Source: a virus. Taken from it: a stretch of 64,000 nt of DNA. Shown piece after piece: positions 52,659-63,008 of this stretch. Location: positions 1 to 64,000 of the IMG/VR virus record IMGVR_UViG_3300047557_003034, one strand, 5' to 3'. Each line of letters starts with the position of its first letter. Positions within the stretch are counted from its first letter, which is position 1. Below the pieces are notes generated by a model. The model worked only from the letters and a program-made list of their open reading frames with translations. It did no database searches and had not been told where the DNA came from. The position numbers and the translations under genes are program-made.

Positions 52659-53960
52659 ATGTTTTATATCGTCGAAACACAATGGCAGCTACAAAATTTA
52701 CCACAAACTGATGAATGCTTTATAGAGCTTATAGCACAGTGTGACGACTACCATCCCAACCTAACAAACCCAAGCTTAGTTTACTATAACGATTTCAGTA
52801 AAGGATACATTATCCCTATCACACATTCAGAAGGATTTAGCATTGACCTCGGAAGTGTTTATAAGTTTTTATCTCGAAAAGCTAAAGTATATGTATTGGA
52901 TGCTAAATGGCATTCTTACTTTCTAGCCTCTCATAACCTAGTGGATGTCTATACAACTGTGTTGGATGAAACAAACAAGCTAGAAGAGGATGACTGCAAT
53001 ACACGGTTACACAACGACTACAATAACAAGTTTAAGTACGAATCAAACAGAAACACGTTAATACCTATTTCTAAGCATTATGAACGCTGTCAATGCTTAT
53101 ATGATAGTATCAAGCCTTTTATAGGATTGGAGGAAAATTTGCCGTGGAAAAACGATTATTACGAGGCTTATAAATGGGTTGAAAGGAGAGGTATCAAAAT
53201 AGATGAGAAAATCTTCGATAAATACTTTGAACCTGTATGGAAAGCTAGGTCAGTTAAGAATGGACTTATTTACACATCGTACAACCTCTACAATGTAACT
53301 GGTAGACCAACCAATGCATTTAATGGTATAAACTTTCTTGCTTTCAACAAAGACAATAATTCAAGAGCTGCTTTTGTACCGTATGGAGATTTCTTTGTTG
53401 AGTTTGATTTTGATGCCTACCATCTAAGATTGTTGGGTAATCATTTAGGAGTTGAGCTACCACAAGATGAATCAATACACAAGATATTAGGATGCCACTA
53501 TTTCGGAGTTGATGAACTCACCGAAGAACAGTACAAGGAATCTAAAAAGATCACTTTTAGACAACTATACAATGGGGTTGAGGAAGCATATAGAGAAATA
53601 GAGCTTTTCAAACGCATATCACAATTTGTATTGGAACTTGATGATCATTACACAAAGCACGGTTACATAATACTACCAAACGGAAGAAAACTCCTGAAAG
53701 GTGATTACAATCCGCAGAAGCTACTAAACTACTATGTACAATGCTTAGAAACAGTTAATAATGTCCAAAAACTACTAAGACTGAGGGATTATCTATCAAA
53801 CAAACTCAGTGGTGTGGTTTTGGTTGTTTACGATTCTATTTTAATTGATTTTCATAAACAAGACGGCATAGAAACAATAAAAGGCATACTGGCTATTCTA
53901 CAAGAAGGTGGATACACAGTCAAGGTCCAAAAAGGTACTAACTACAACTTTTACAACTAA
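52659..53960 (+). CDS. Short, divergent family-A DNA polymerase
   Basis: 433 aa. Polymerase motifs are readable. Motif A is VEFDFDAYHLRLLGN with Asp250 as metal ligand; the position of E. coli Pol I Glu710 is His255. Motif B is SKKITFRQLYNGV, keeping the Lys, Phe and Tyr of the O-helix, while Arg754 is replaced by Tyr. Motif C is VVYDSILIDF, keeping the Asp but with Ser instead of the usual Glu after it. YNVTGRPTNAFNGINFLAFNKDN is the conserved template-binding segment. The N-terminal ~190 residues have the outline of a DnaQ-like exonuclease domain but no DEDD residues are visible. It is followed downstream by gp32, UvsX, an exonuclease and gp41-like genes. Finding a Pol A-type enzyme here, where T4 uses family-B gp43, is notable. 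Confidence 0.83.
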   Translation: MFYIVETQWQLQNLPQTDECFIELIAQCDDYHPNLTNPSLVYYNDFSKGYIIPITHSEGFSIDLGSVYKFLSRKAKVYVLDAKWHSYFLASHNLVDVYTTVLDETNKLEEDDCNTRLHNDYNNKFKYESNRNTLIPISKHYERCQCLYDSIKPFIGLEENLPWKNDYYEAYKWVERRGIKIDEKIFDKYFEPVWKARSVKNGLIYTSYNLYNVTGRPTNAFNGINFLAFNKDNNSRAAFVPYGDFFVEFDFDAYHLRLLGNHLGVELPQDESIHKILGCHYFGVDELTEEQYKESKKITFRQLYNGVEEAYREIELFKRISQFVLELDDHYTKHGYIILPNGRKLLKGDYNPQKLLNYYVQCLETVNNVQKLLRLRDYLSNKLSGVVLVVYDSILIDFHKQDGIETIKGILAILQEGGYTVKVQKGTNYNFYN

Positions 53961-53966
53961 TTAAGA

Positions 53967-53974
53967 CTATTTAT
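53967..53974 (+). promoter_or_regulatory. CTATTTAT octamer abutting a start codon
   Basis: Exact CTATTTAT ending 1 nt before the ATG at 53976. If it works like the other copies, the transcript would begin at or after that ATG, so either it is a chance copy or translation starts downstream. Confidence 0.35.
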
Positions 53975-53975
53975 A

Positions 53976-54395
53976 ATGGAATATGTAGAACTAACCCAGG
54001 AGCAGTTGAAGAATAAATTATTTTGTACTTTTTCACCGAAATCAAAAATTACTGAAACTTTAGATACGATCAAAAGTGAGTACACTATTATGTACGATAA
54101 GATCTTCGTGTTGGAGTCGGTTGATTCTGAGGAGTATCTTTGTACATATAATATCCTGGTGCAGAATGGTACAGCAAGAATCCTCCCAAACACAATACTG
54201 CTACACAGAAAAAAAGAGTCCAACACTCTTTACACAATCAACAGCCTCAATCTACTTATCAAGTCTTTAAATGAAGGTATTTTAGATACATCCTACAGAA
54301 TCGATTGGTTCAATTACAGAAACACAGTGCTATTGACACAAGGGGAGGAACTAAAGAAGCTCTCCACCAAGATTCACAAAATAGTAACAGTGTGA
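53976..54395 (+). CDS. Protein of unknown function in the replication cluster
   Basis: 139 aa, no recognised family. Begins MEYVELTQEQLKNKLFCTFSPKSKITETLDTIKSEY. The middle is beta-rich (KIFVLESVDSEEYLCTYNIL, NTILLHRKKESNTLYTINSLNLLIKSL), looking like a small alpha/beta protein. It sits between the polymerase and the single-strand binding protein, so a replication-accessory role is possible. The position of an octamer immediately before the start makes the true start uncertain; the next in-frame Met is near residue 39. Confidence 0.68.
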   Translation: MEYVELTQEQLKNKLFCTFSPKSKITETLDTIKSEYTIMYDKIFVLESVDSEEYLCTYNILVQNGTARILPNTILLHRKKESNTLYTINSLNLLIKSLNEGILDTSYRIDWFNYRNTVLLTQGEELKKLSTKIHKIVTV

Positions 54396-54455
54396 GTTGC
54401 TAGATCGGTGTAACCTGCCTACCTTTATTTCCTCGAAAAACTAAATCTCAATTAT

Positions 54456-55262
54456 ATGGCTATGGATCTAAGTATGATCAAGAACAAGCTATCCTCTCTG
54501 CAGAATCAGCGTCAGGGGGGTGGACAGAAAAGGGATATGTCACTTATCCTGTGGAAACCTGGTATAGGTAAGCACAGTGTACGTATTGTCCCATCTATGT
54601 ACGATAAGACAAATCCGTTTAAGGAAGTTTTCGTACACTACGGTATTGGAAACCGCACAATGATTTCTCTTGCTAACTTTGGCGAGAAAGATCCTATTGT
54701 AGAGTTTGCAAAATCACTTCGCACAACAAGCGACAAAGAAAACTGGTCACTTGCTAAGAAACTCGAACCAAAGATGAGAGTCTTTGCTCCTGTTATTGTT
54801 CGTGGTGAAGAAGAAAAAGGTGTTCGTTTGTGGGAGTTTGGAAAGCAAGTCTACCAAGAACTCCTCAGCATTGCAGATGACCCAGATGTAGGTGATTACA
54901 CCGACCCAGTAGAAGGTCGTGATATCACAATTGAAACAACTGGTCCTGAGACAAACGGTACAAGTTTCAATCAATCTAAAGTACGTGTTCGTACTAAGGT
55001 TACTCCTCTTTCTGACAGTGCTGAAGAAGTAGAGAAGTGGCTCAACAATCAACCTGAAGCACTTGGAGTTTTCAAGAAGTATTCCTATGATGAGATGAAA
55101 GAATCTCTACTCAGTTGGTTGAACCCAGAAGATCAAGCTGAAGAACCAGCTCCTGCAGCACCAATAGCAGAAGCACCAGCTCCACAGTCCTTTGCACTTA
55201 ACACTCCTGCAAAGAAGACTATCGATGATGAGTTTGATGAGTTGTTTAACATCAAGAAATAA
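54456..55262 (+). CDS. 32: Single-stranded DNA-binding protein (gp32-like)
   Basis: 268 aa (T4 gp32 is 301). The N-terminal basic segment (MIKNKLSSLQNQRQGGG) corresponds to the self-assembly domain. The core (SLILWKPGIGKHSVRIVPSMYDKTNPFKEVFVHYGIG) is the family OB-fold. YDEMKESLLSWLNPEDQ and a Pro/Ala linker lead to an acidic C-terminal tail (DDEFDELFNIKK) used to recruit partners. The Cys/His zinc-binding residues of T4 gp32 are not visible. It is followed 2 nt later by uvsX, its recombination partner. Confidence 0.9.
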   Translation: MAMDLSMIKNKLSSLQNQRQGGGQKRDMSLILWKPGIGKHSVRIVPSMYDKTNPFKEVFVHYGIGNRTMISLANFGEKDPIVEFAKSLRTTSDKENWSLAKKLEPKMRVFAPVIVRGEEEKGVRLWEFGKQVYQELLSIADDPDVGDYTDPVEGRDITIETTGPETNGTSFNQSKVRVRTKVTPLSDSAEEVEKWLNNQPEALGVFKKYSYDEMKESLLSWLNPEDQAEEPAPAAPIAEAPAPQSFALNTPAKKTIDDEFDELFNIKK

Positions 55263-55264
55263 TT

Positions 55265-56332
55265 ATGGCAAAAGCACTTAACCAAAGTGTTGGAGATGCA
55301 TTGAAAGGTTCCTTTGATTTAGATAAGTTTATCAAGTCGAAGAACCTCTCAAGCACTTCAATCAAAATGAAGGAGCAAAAATGGATACCACTATCACAAG
55401 CATTTCAGAACTGTCTTTCAATCCCAGGGATTCCCATTGGACATATAACCCTTTTACGGGGTCATTCGGATACTGGAAAGACGACAGCATTGCTGGAAGC
55501 AGCAGTGAGTTGCCAGAAGATGGGAATCCTACCAGTTTTCATCATAACAGAGATGAAATGGAACTGGGATCACGCAAAGCAGATGGGTCTACAATTTGAG
55601 GGAGTTCCTAATGAAGATGGTGAAATAGCTGACTACAAAGGTTTCTTTATCTACGTAGACCGAGAAAAGTTGAACACTATTGAAGATGTAGCAGCCTTTA
55701 TTGCTGACTTACTAGATGAGCAAAAGAATGGTAGGTTACCTTACGATCTATGTTTCTTCTGGGATAGTGTTGGATCAATTCCGTGTCGTCTTAGTGTTGA
55801 ATCTAACAAGAACAACAACGAATGGAATGCTGGTGCAATGTCTCAGCAGTTTGGAAACTTCATTAACCAAAAGATCGTACTCTCTCGCAAGCAATCACAA
55901 CCCTACACCAATACAATGGTTGCTGTGAATAAGATCTGGGTTGCTAAAGCTGAAACTATTATGTCACAACCTAAGATGAAGAATAAAGGAGGTGACACAA
56001 TGTACTTCGATTCAAGTCTCATAATTACATTTGGTAACGTAACAAACTCAGGTACCAATAAGATTAAGGCAACTAAGAATAGCAAGGAAGTTGAGTTTGC
56101 AAAAAGAACCAAGATCAGCTGTGATAAGAACCATGTAAACGATGTTACATCTACTAGCAAGGTTATTATGACTGCTCATGGTTTTATTGATGACACCAAA
56201 GCTGCGATTGACAACTACAAAAAAGCACATTCCAACGAATGGTTGAAAACACTAGGAAGTGCTGATTTTGAGGTAGTTGTAGAATCTGATGAAGATAACA
56301 GAGATATCTTTGACGCAACTGACTCAGAATAG
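55265..56332 (+). CDS. uvsX: RecA-like recombinase (UvsX)
   Basis: 355 aa (T4 UvsX is ~390). Walker A GHSDTGKTT (residues 66-74), a RecA-like ITEMKWNWDHAKQMGLQFEGV segment, and the DSVGSIPCRLSVE region at the Walker B (CFFWDSVGSI). Loop regions with NAGAMSQQFGNFINQKI and an MVAVNKIWVA strand match UvsX. It catalyses strand exchange for recombination-dependent replication and repair. The acidic C-terminus (DEDNRDIFDATDSE) matches the family. The denV ATG lies 26 nt after its stop. Confidence 0.92.
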   Translation: MAKALNQSVGDALKGSFDLDKFIKSKNLSSTSIKMKEQKWIPLSQAFQNCLSIPGIPIGHITLLRGHSDTGKTTALLEAAVSCQKMGILPVFIITEMKWNWDHAKQMGLQFEGVPNEDGEIADYKGFFIYVDREKLNTIEDVAAFIADLLDEQKNGRLPYDLCFFWDSVGSIPCRLSVESNKNNNEWNAGAMSQQFGNFINQKIVLSRKQSQPYTNTMVAVNKIWVAKAETIMSQPKMKNKGGDTMYFDSSLIITFGNVTNSGTNKIKATKNSKEVEFAKRTKISCDKNHVNDVTSTSKVIMTAHGFIDDTKAAIDNYKKAHSNEWLKTLGSADFEVVVESDEDNRDIFDATDSE

Positions 56333-56357
56333 TAGTATATTATCACAAATAAAAGTT

Positions 56358-56801
56358 ATGACTAGAATAAACATCGGTATCCCAGTTAAGTCTTTAACGG
56401 ATAAACATCTCATTGCAGAGCATAGAGAACTTAAAAGAATCCCTAATGTCGTATCAAAAGGTAGATATAACCTCAAGACTGCTCCAAAAGAGTTTACTCT
56501 TGGTAAAGGACACGTCTCCTTTTTTTACGACAAGCTGGGATATTTGAAAGAACGCTACATAGAACTTTACAACGAATGTCGAGAGCGGGGCTTTAATGTC
56601 CAAAGCTACCTCAACTCCTGGGATGGAGTACCAGACCATCTAATGAACAGCTACACTCCAACTCAAAAAGACATAGAGATAGTGAGTGCAAGAATAGCTG
56701 ATAGGCTAGCTAATCCAATATCAAAACAAAAGAAACAACGTGATGGACTACAGAAAGTTATTCAATCAGATGGAGAGTCAGAAGGAGGAGGATCTACATA
56801 G
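56358..56801 (+). CDS. denV: Pyrimidine-dimer glycosylase (DenV / endonuclease V)
   Basis: 147 aa from the ATG at 56358; a longer reading from 56289 overlaps uvsX and would bury the essential N-terminus. It starts MTRINIGIPVKSLTDKHLIAEHRELKRIP, aligning residue by residue with T4 DenV: Thr2 (the N-terminal nucleophile after Met removal), Arg23, catalytic Glu24 and Arg27. GKGHVSFFYDKLGYLKERYIELYNECRERGFN is the conserved second part. The last ~25 residues extend beyond T4 DenV (138 aa). It nicks DNA at UV-induced cyclobutane dimers, implying a sunlit habitat. The next gene starts inside it. Confidence 0.93.
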   Translation: MTRINIGIPVKSLTDKHLIAEHRELKRIPNVVSKGRYNLKTAPKEFTLGKGHVSFFYDKLGYLKERYIELYNECRERGFNVQSYLNSWDGVPDHLMNSYTPTQKDIEIVSARIADRLANPISKQKKQRDGLQKVIQSDGESEGGGST

Positions 56802-57756
56802 AAACAGTAGAGTTCTCATTGTAGATTCGCTCAACACCTTCCTTAGGAGTTTTGCTGCGATACACCACTTGAATCCAAGCGGCAATCACATAGGAGGTTT
56901 AGCAGGCTACCTAAAATCAGTTGGGTCTGTTATTAAGCACATTGAGCCTACACGAGTGGTGCTTGTCTTCGACGGACAAGGTGGATCAACAAACAAACGA
57001 TACCTATATCCTGAATACAAAGCCAACAGACACATAAGCAAGATAACCAATTGGGATATCTTTGACACACAAGAAGAAGAGTCAGAAGCTATCACAGCAC
57101 AGATCATAAGACTCATCGATTACTTAAAATGCTTACCAGTAGATTTAATCTCGATAGATAAGATCGAAGCAGATGATGTAATCGGCTACCTCTCTCAGAG
57201 GTTTCCAGAAAAAGTAGTTATACTTTCAACAGACCAAGACTACCTACAACTCGTATCAGAAAACGTATCAGTATTCTCTCCCGTTAAGAAAACAATTTAC
57301 TACCCTGAAACTGTAATGAAAGAGTATGGTATTCCACCACACAACTTCCTCTTGCATAAGATTGTAGTTGGTGATAAAGGAGACAATGTACCAGGAGTTA
57401 AGGGTATAGCCATTAAGACGCTTCTGAAATTGTTTCCCGACCTCAAAGGGGAGAAACTACAGCTTAACCAATTGTTACAGGAATGTGAAGGTAAGCCGGG
57501 AAAATATGGTGATATTTACAATTACAGACATCAGCTTAGTATAAACAAGCAGCTTATGGATTTGGTTGAGCCAAACATACCTGAGGAAGATGCTGAGAGG
57601 TTGGATGCTGTTATTAATAATCCACGTATTGTATACGATCCTCAAACATTTCTTAAGCTGTGTCAAGAAGACCAGCTAGGTAAGAGTCTAATGAATCCAC
57701 AAGTGTGGTTAAGTGAGACTTTTGCAAAGCTTCAAAACTACGAAATAAGAAACTAA
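56743..57756 (+). CDS. rnh: 5'-3' exonuclease / RNase H (FEN-like)
   Basis: 337 aa from the ATG at 56743 (a GTG at 56740 is also possible; T4 Rnh is 305 aa). The acidic active-site motifs are VLIVDSLNTF, VVLVFDGQGG, IDKIEADDVIGYL and STDQDYLQL, followed by the helix-three-turn-helix GDKGDNVPGVKGIAIKTLL. T4 Rnh removes RNA primers. It also supplies the 5' nuclease activity that the short family-A polymerase lacks. It overlaps denV by ~59 nt. Confidence 0.9.
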   Translation: MDYRKLFNQMESQKEEDLHRNSRVLIVDSLNTFLRSFAAIHHLNPSGNHIGGLAGYLKSVGSVIKHIEPTRVVLVFDGQGGSTNKRYLYPEYKANRHISKITNWDIFDTQEEESEAITAQIIRLIDYLKCLPVDLISIDKIEADDVIGYLSQRFPEKVVILSTDQDYLQLVSENVSVFSPVKKTIYYPETVMKEYGIPPHNFLLHKIVVGDKGDNVPGVKGIAIKTLLKLFPDLKGEKLQLNQLLQECEGKPGKYGDIYNYRHQLSINKQLMDLVEPNIPEEDAERLDAVINNPRIVYDPQTFLKLCQEDQLGKSLMNPQVWLSETFAKLQNYEIRN

Positions 57757-57767
57757 ATATAAGAGTT

Positions 57768-59150
57768 ATGCCAGTCCTCAATCAATTACATTCTTACGGT
57801 GTAGGCTTTCAAATCAAAGTCCTATCCAGTCTACTAACCCATAGAGAGTTTCTACAAGGGATACACGATATCCTAGAAGCTGATTACTTTGATAACCCAG
57901 CACATAAATGGATAGTTGAAGAGATCTTGAAGTACTACTACCGGTATCATGCAACACCTACTCTAGATGCATTGCAAGTCGAAGTCAAGAAAATTGAAAA
58001 CGAAATCCTAAGAATATCAGTAGTAGAGCAGTTAAAGGAATCCTACAAAGCATCTAACGAAGACAGAGAGTACGTTGAACAGGAGTTCAGTAACTTTTGT
58101 AAGAACCAACAGCTCAAAAAAGCACTACTCTCTTCGGTTGATCTTTTAGAGAAAGGACAATACGATGACATACGTTATTTAATAGATTCAGCACTAAAAG
58201 CAGGTCAAGATAAAAACATAGGACATGAGTATGAGAAGGATACTGAAGTAAGATACAGAGAAGAAGAAAGAAGAGCAGTACCAACCTCATGGGATCACTT
58301 AAACGATCTTTTGATGGGTGGTCTTGGTGCAGGAGACTTAGGACTTGTGTTTGGTAATCCAGGAGGAGGTAAGAGTTGGTTCCTAGTAAACATAGGAGCT
58401 AAGGCAGCTTCTTTAGGTTTCAAAGTATGCCACTATACGTTAGAGTTATCTGAATACTACGTCGGTAGAAGATACGACTCAGTATTCACAGGCATAGGTG
58501 TACAAGACCTGCAAAAGCATAGAGCTGAGATTGATGAGATTGTGAGCAAAGTTCCAGGAAAGCTAATCATAAAGGAGTTTGCAATGGGTAAAGCATCCAT
58601 TGCCAATATAGAATCCCACATCCAGAAATGTAAAGATTTAGGACACTCACCAGATCTTATTATAATAGACTACGTTGACTTATTGAAATCTAAACGCAAG
58701 TCAATAGATAGAAAGGATGAGATAGACGATGTCTACACATCAACTAAAGGACTGGCTAGAGAATTAAATGTTCCAATTTGGACAGTATCCCAGGTGAATA
58801 GAGCAGGTGCAAAGGATGATATTATAGAAGGAGATAAAGCAGCAGGTTCTTATAATAAGATGATGATTGCTGACTTTGCAATATCCCTATCAAGAAAGAG
58901 GCAGGACAAAGTAAATGGTACTGGTAGGATACATGTGATGAAAAATAGGTATGGATCTGATGGTATGACCTACGCAGCTAAGATAAATACCAACAACGGT
59001 AACATTGAGATTAGTGCAAATGAAATGGACGAAGATCAATTCACAACAAGTGAAACCAGCATGTCAGGATCTCGATCTGGTTCAGCCACAGGGTTTAGTA
59101 GTCAAGAGAGAAATTATTTGAATCAGAAGTTCTTTGAATTGAGTAAATAG
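57768..59150 (+). CDS. 41: Replicative DNA helicase (gp41 / DnaB-like)
   Basis: 460 aa (T4 gp41 is 475). The N-terminal helical domain (~1-150; FQIKVLSSLLTHREFLQGI, NPAHKWIVEEILKYY) is followed by the RecA-fold motor. Walker A is GNPGGGKS (196-203), with THYTLELSEYYVGRRYD-like helicase motif H1a/2, Walker B PDLIIIDYVDLL, the WTVSQVNRAG sensor and an arginine-rich ISLSRKRQDK. It unwinds duplex DNA at the fork as a hexamer. The Ser/Gly-rich tail (~430-445) is typical. No primase gene is visible in the window. Confidence 0.93.
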   Translation: MPVLNQLHSYGVGFQIKVLSSLLTHREFLQGIHDILEADYFDNPAHKWIVEEILKYYYRYHATPTLDALQVEVKKIENEILRISVVEQLKESYKASNEDREYVEQEFSNFCKNQQLKKALLSSVDLLEKGQYDDIRYLIDSALKAGQDKNIGHEYEKDTEVRYREEERRAVPTSWDHLNDLLMGGLGAGDLGLVFGNPGGGKSWFLVNIGAKAASLGFKVCHYTLELSEYYVGRRYDSVFTGIGVQDLQKHRAEIDEIVSKVPGKLIIKEFAMGKASIANIESHIQKCKDLGHSPDLIIIDYVDLLKSKRKSIDRKDEIDDVYTSTKGLARELNVPIWTVSQVNRAGAKDDIIEGDKAAGSYNKMMIADFAISLSRKRQDKVNGTGRIHVMKNRYGSDGMTYAAKINTNNGNIEISANEMDEDQFTTSETSMSGSRSGSATGFSSQERNYLNQKFFELSK

Positions 59151-59152
59151 CT

Positions 59153-59160
59153 CTATTTAT
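59153..59160 (+). promoter_or_regulatory. CTATTTAT late-promoter-like octamer
   Basis: Exact CTATTTAT right after the helicase stop, ending 19 nt before the ATG at 59180. Confidence 0.55.
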
Positions 59161-59179
59161 TAATACAAATTCCAGGATT

Positions 59180-59389
59180 ATGAGCCTTATTTCGCTATAT
59201 GAAAAGAAAAAGACCGCTTTCGGACCACCCGCAGTTAAAACTACATACGAGCAGTTCGTATTCAATATGGAAAGGTCTGGTCTAAACAACTTAGTGACTC
59301 TTAACGAAGAAGATCCTCTTTTCACACCTCCAAAAGTAACAGACACTTACATCGGAAAGCTGTTCAGAGAGGGTGTACTTCCTGGATAA
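59180..59389 (+). CDS. Small protein of unknown function
   Basis: 69 aa: SLISLYEKKKTAFGPPAVKTTYEQFVFNMERSGLN..., ending YIGKLFREGVLPG. It has a spaced octamer promoter like virion genes although it sits in the replication region, so it may be a late protein. No family recognised. The 96-bp gap to the RNR gene holds a TATAAT-like stretch (59461-59466) but no clear element. Confidence 0.65.
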   Translation: MSLISLYEKKKTAFGPPAVKTTYEQFVFNMERSGLNNLVTLNEEDPLFTPPKVTDTYIGKLFREGVLPG

Positions 59390-59485
59390 TTACTGATCTT
59401 TACTGCAAAGGTTGCGAACTCTACGCCGGAGAGCTTCTTTTCTGAGTGTTAAACCTATCTCTATAATTTTAAAAACCAACTAAAA

Positions 59486-61538
<2,053 letters not shown>

Positions 61539-61557
61539 ATTTATCAAAACATTTAGT

Positions 61558-62019
61558 ATGAAATTCCAATCAAGTAAGGTTTTTGACGGCTTTTCAACTG
61601 TGTTTAGACAGTGGAAGGCTGATGGAACTCATTGTCGTTTTTTGCACGGTTATGATATCGAAATACGAGTTCACTTTGAAGGAGAGCTGGATCATCGGAA
61701 TTGGGTATGGGATTTTGGTGGTATGAAAAGAGCTCAAGGTACTATTGATGGATATAATCCAAAAGAGTGGTTTGACTATATGTTCGATCACACAACTGTC
61801 GTAGCTGAAGATGATCCGTTCATAGAGAAGTTCATTGACATGGATCTCAAAGGAATTATTCAACTTCGCATCATTCCATCAGTGGGAGCAGAGCAGTTTG
61901 CTAAGTTCGTATTTGAGAAAGTTGATGCTTTTGTGAAAGAGGAGACGGACGGAAGAGTTTACATTACCAAAGTAGAAGTAGCAGAGAATCGCAAGAACGC
62001 AGCATCATACACAAAATAA
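61558..62019 (+). CDS. queD: QueD-like 6-carboxy-tetrahydropterin synthase variant
   Basis: 153 aa. The family outline is readable: FDGFSTVFRQW, HCRFLHGYDIEIRVHFEG, WDFGGMKRAQGTIDG, FDHTTVVAEDD, and EVAENRKNAASY at the end. In standard QueD the zinc is held by three His (AAH and HGH). Here the first is replaced (FSTVFR) and HGH reads HGY, so only one canonical His remains, though another His and a Cys precede it (THC). The same variant pattern is familiar to me from some other bacterial and phage proteins. It probably acts with QueE in 7-deazaguanine synthesis. Confidence 0.82.
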   Translation: MKFQSSKVFDGFSTVFRQWKADGTHCRFLHGYDIEIRVHFEGELDHRNWVWDFGGMKRAQGTIDGYNPKEWFDYMFDHTTVVAEDDPFIEKFIDMDLKGIIQLRIIPSVGAEQFAKFVFEKVDAFVKEETDGRVYITKVEVAENRKNAASYTK

Positions 62020-62023
62020 CAAT

Positions 62024-62899
62024 ATGAGTAAAATTGATTCACACAAGTTATTAATCAGTTCCGACTTCTACTCTGTCCAAGGTGAGGGTATTTCATCAGG
62101 AGTACCTTCCTACTTTGTTCGCTTAGGTATTTGCAATCTAACCTGCGGTATGAGTAGGCAGTTTGCAAATCAACTAGCCAAAGAACAAACATTAGAGGAT
62201 GGAGAGATATTTGAAGGTGATTTAGTCAAAGAAGGTAAAGCAACTTGGACTTGTGATTCTACGAGTCAGTGGTTGTGGAGAGGTGAAGATAAAGAGTTCC
62301 AGTATTTAATAGACAGGTGGAAAGAGCAAGACATCTACGATGACGTTAAGAATGGTACTATCCACATCATCTGGACTGGTGGTGAACCTACGATCAAAGG
62401 TCATCAAGAAGCAATTGTTAATTTCTTTAGATACTGGAAATCAATAGACCCCTCTGTTAAGAAAGTTGAATCGGGAGGTTTAATTCACACAGATGCTGTT
62501 ACTGCTTTTAGTGAGATAGAAACAAACGGAACTGTAGAAATTACCGATTTACTCAGAGTTTACATAGACCAGATCAACTGCTCTCCCAAGCTATCTAACT
62601 CAGGTATGACTGAAAAACAGCGTATCAATCCAGAAGCTATCAAGACAATAATGAACAGCAATAGAACTTATCAATTCAAATTCGTTATATCAAACGAAGA
62701 AGATGTTCAAGAATTGTTCCGTGACTTTGTTGTACCATTCAACATACCTCTTGCCAACGTGGTTTGTATGCCGGGACTAGACGATGTAGCTAATTTTGAA
62801 GAGCGTACACAATTTGTACTTGAAATGGCTAAGAAGTATAAGTTCAGAGGATTAACTCGTTTGCACATTGCAGCTTGGAATAAAACACTAAACGTATAG
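62024..62899 (+). CDS. queE: QueE-like 7-carboxy-7-deazaguanine synthase (radical SAM)
   Basis: 291 aa. YSVQGEGISSGVPSYFVRLGICNLTCGM is the QueE start. IIWTGGEPTIKG is the SAM-binding GGEP motif, and IETNGTVEI and QFKFVIS follow. The iron-sulfur Cys are C37 and C41, and a third Cys in TWTCDS at C77 separated by a ~33-residue insertion, where a standard radical-SAM motif has CxxxCxxC. It makes CDG, the precursor of preQ0, queuosine and deazaguanine-modified DNA. QueC, FolE and the DNA-modifying enzymes are not in the window. It lies 4 nt after queD. Confidence 0.85.
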   Translation: MSKIDSHKLLISSDFYSVQGEGISSGVPSYFVRLGICNLTCGMSRQFANQLAKEQTLEDGEIFEGDLVKEGKATWTCDSTSQWLWRGEDKEFQYLIDRWKEQDIYDDVKNGTIHIIWTGGEPTIKGHQEAIVNFFRYWKSIDPSVKKVESGGLIHTDAVTAFSEIETNGTVEITDLLRVYIDQINCSPKLSNSGMTEKQRINPEAIKTIMNSNRTYQFKFVISNEEDVQELFRDFVVPFNIPLANVVCMPGLDDVANFEERTQFVLEMAKKYKFRGLTRLHIAAWNKTLNV

Positions 62900-62900
62900 T

Positions 62901-63008
62901 ATGGGAATAGCCATCTTTATATCATTAGTATGTTTAACTATTGCTACTGCGTACGGTGTTGTAGATGTACTTAGACAGACAAATAGAATAAAGAAAAATG
63001 AAAAATAA
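62901..63008 (+). CDS. Short single-span membrane peptide
   Basis: 35 aa from the ATG at 62901, 1 nt after the queE stop, ending at TAA 63006-63008 and overlapping the next gene by 11 nt. It has one hydrophobic span (AIFISLVCLTIATAYGVVDV) and a basic tail (RQTNRIKKNEK). The tight spacing on both sides supports translation. Role unknown. Confidence 0.55.
   Translation: MGIAIFISLVCLTIATAYGVVDVLRQTNRIKKNEK

Noticed and set aside
59390-59485. Riboswitch (for example cobalamin) before the B12-dependent reductase
   Set aside because: The gap is only 96 bp and I see no conserved cobalamin-box-like sequence or convincing multi-stem structure.
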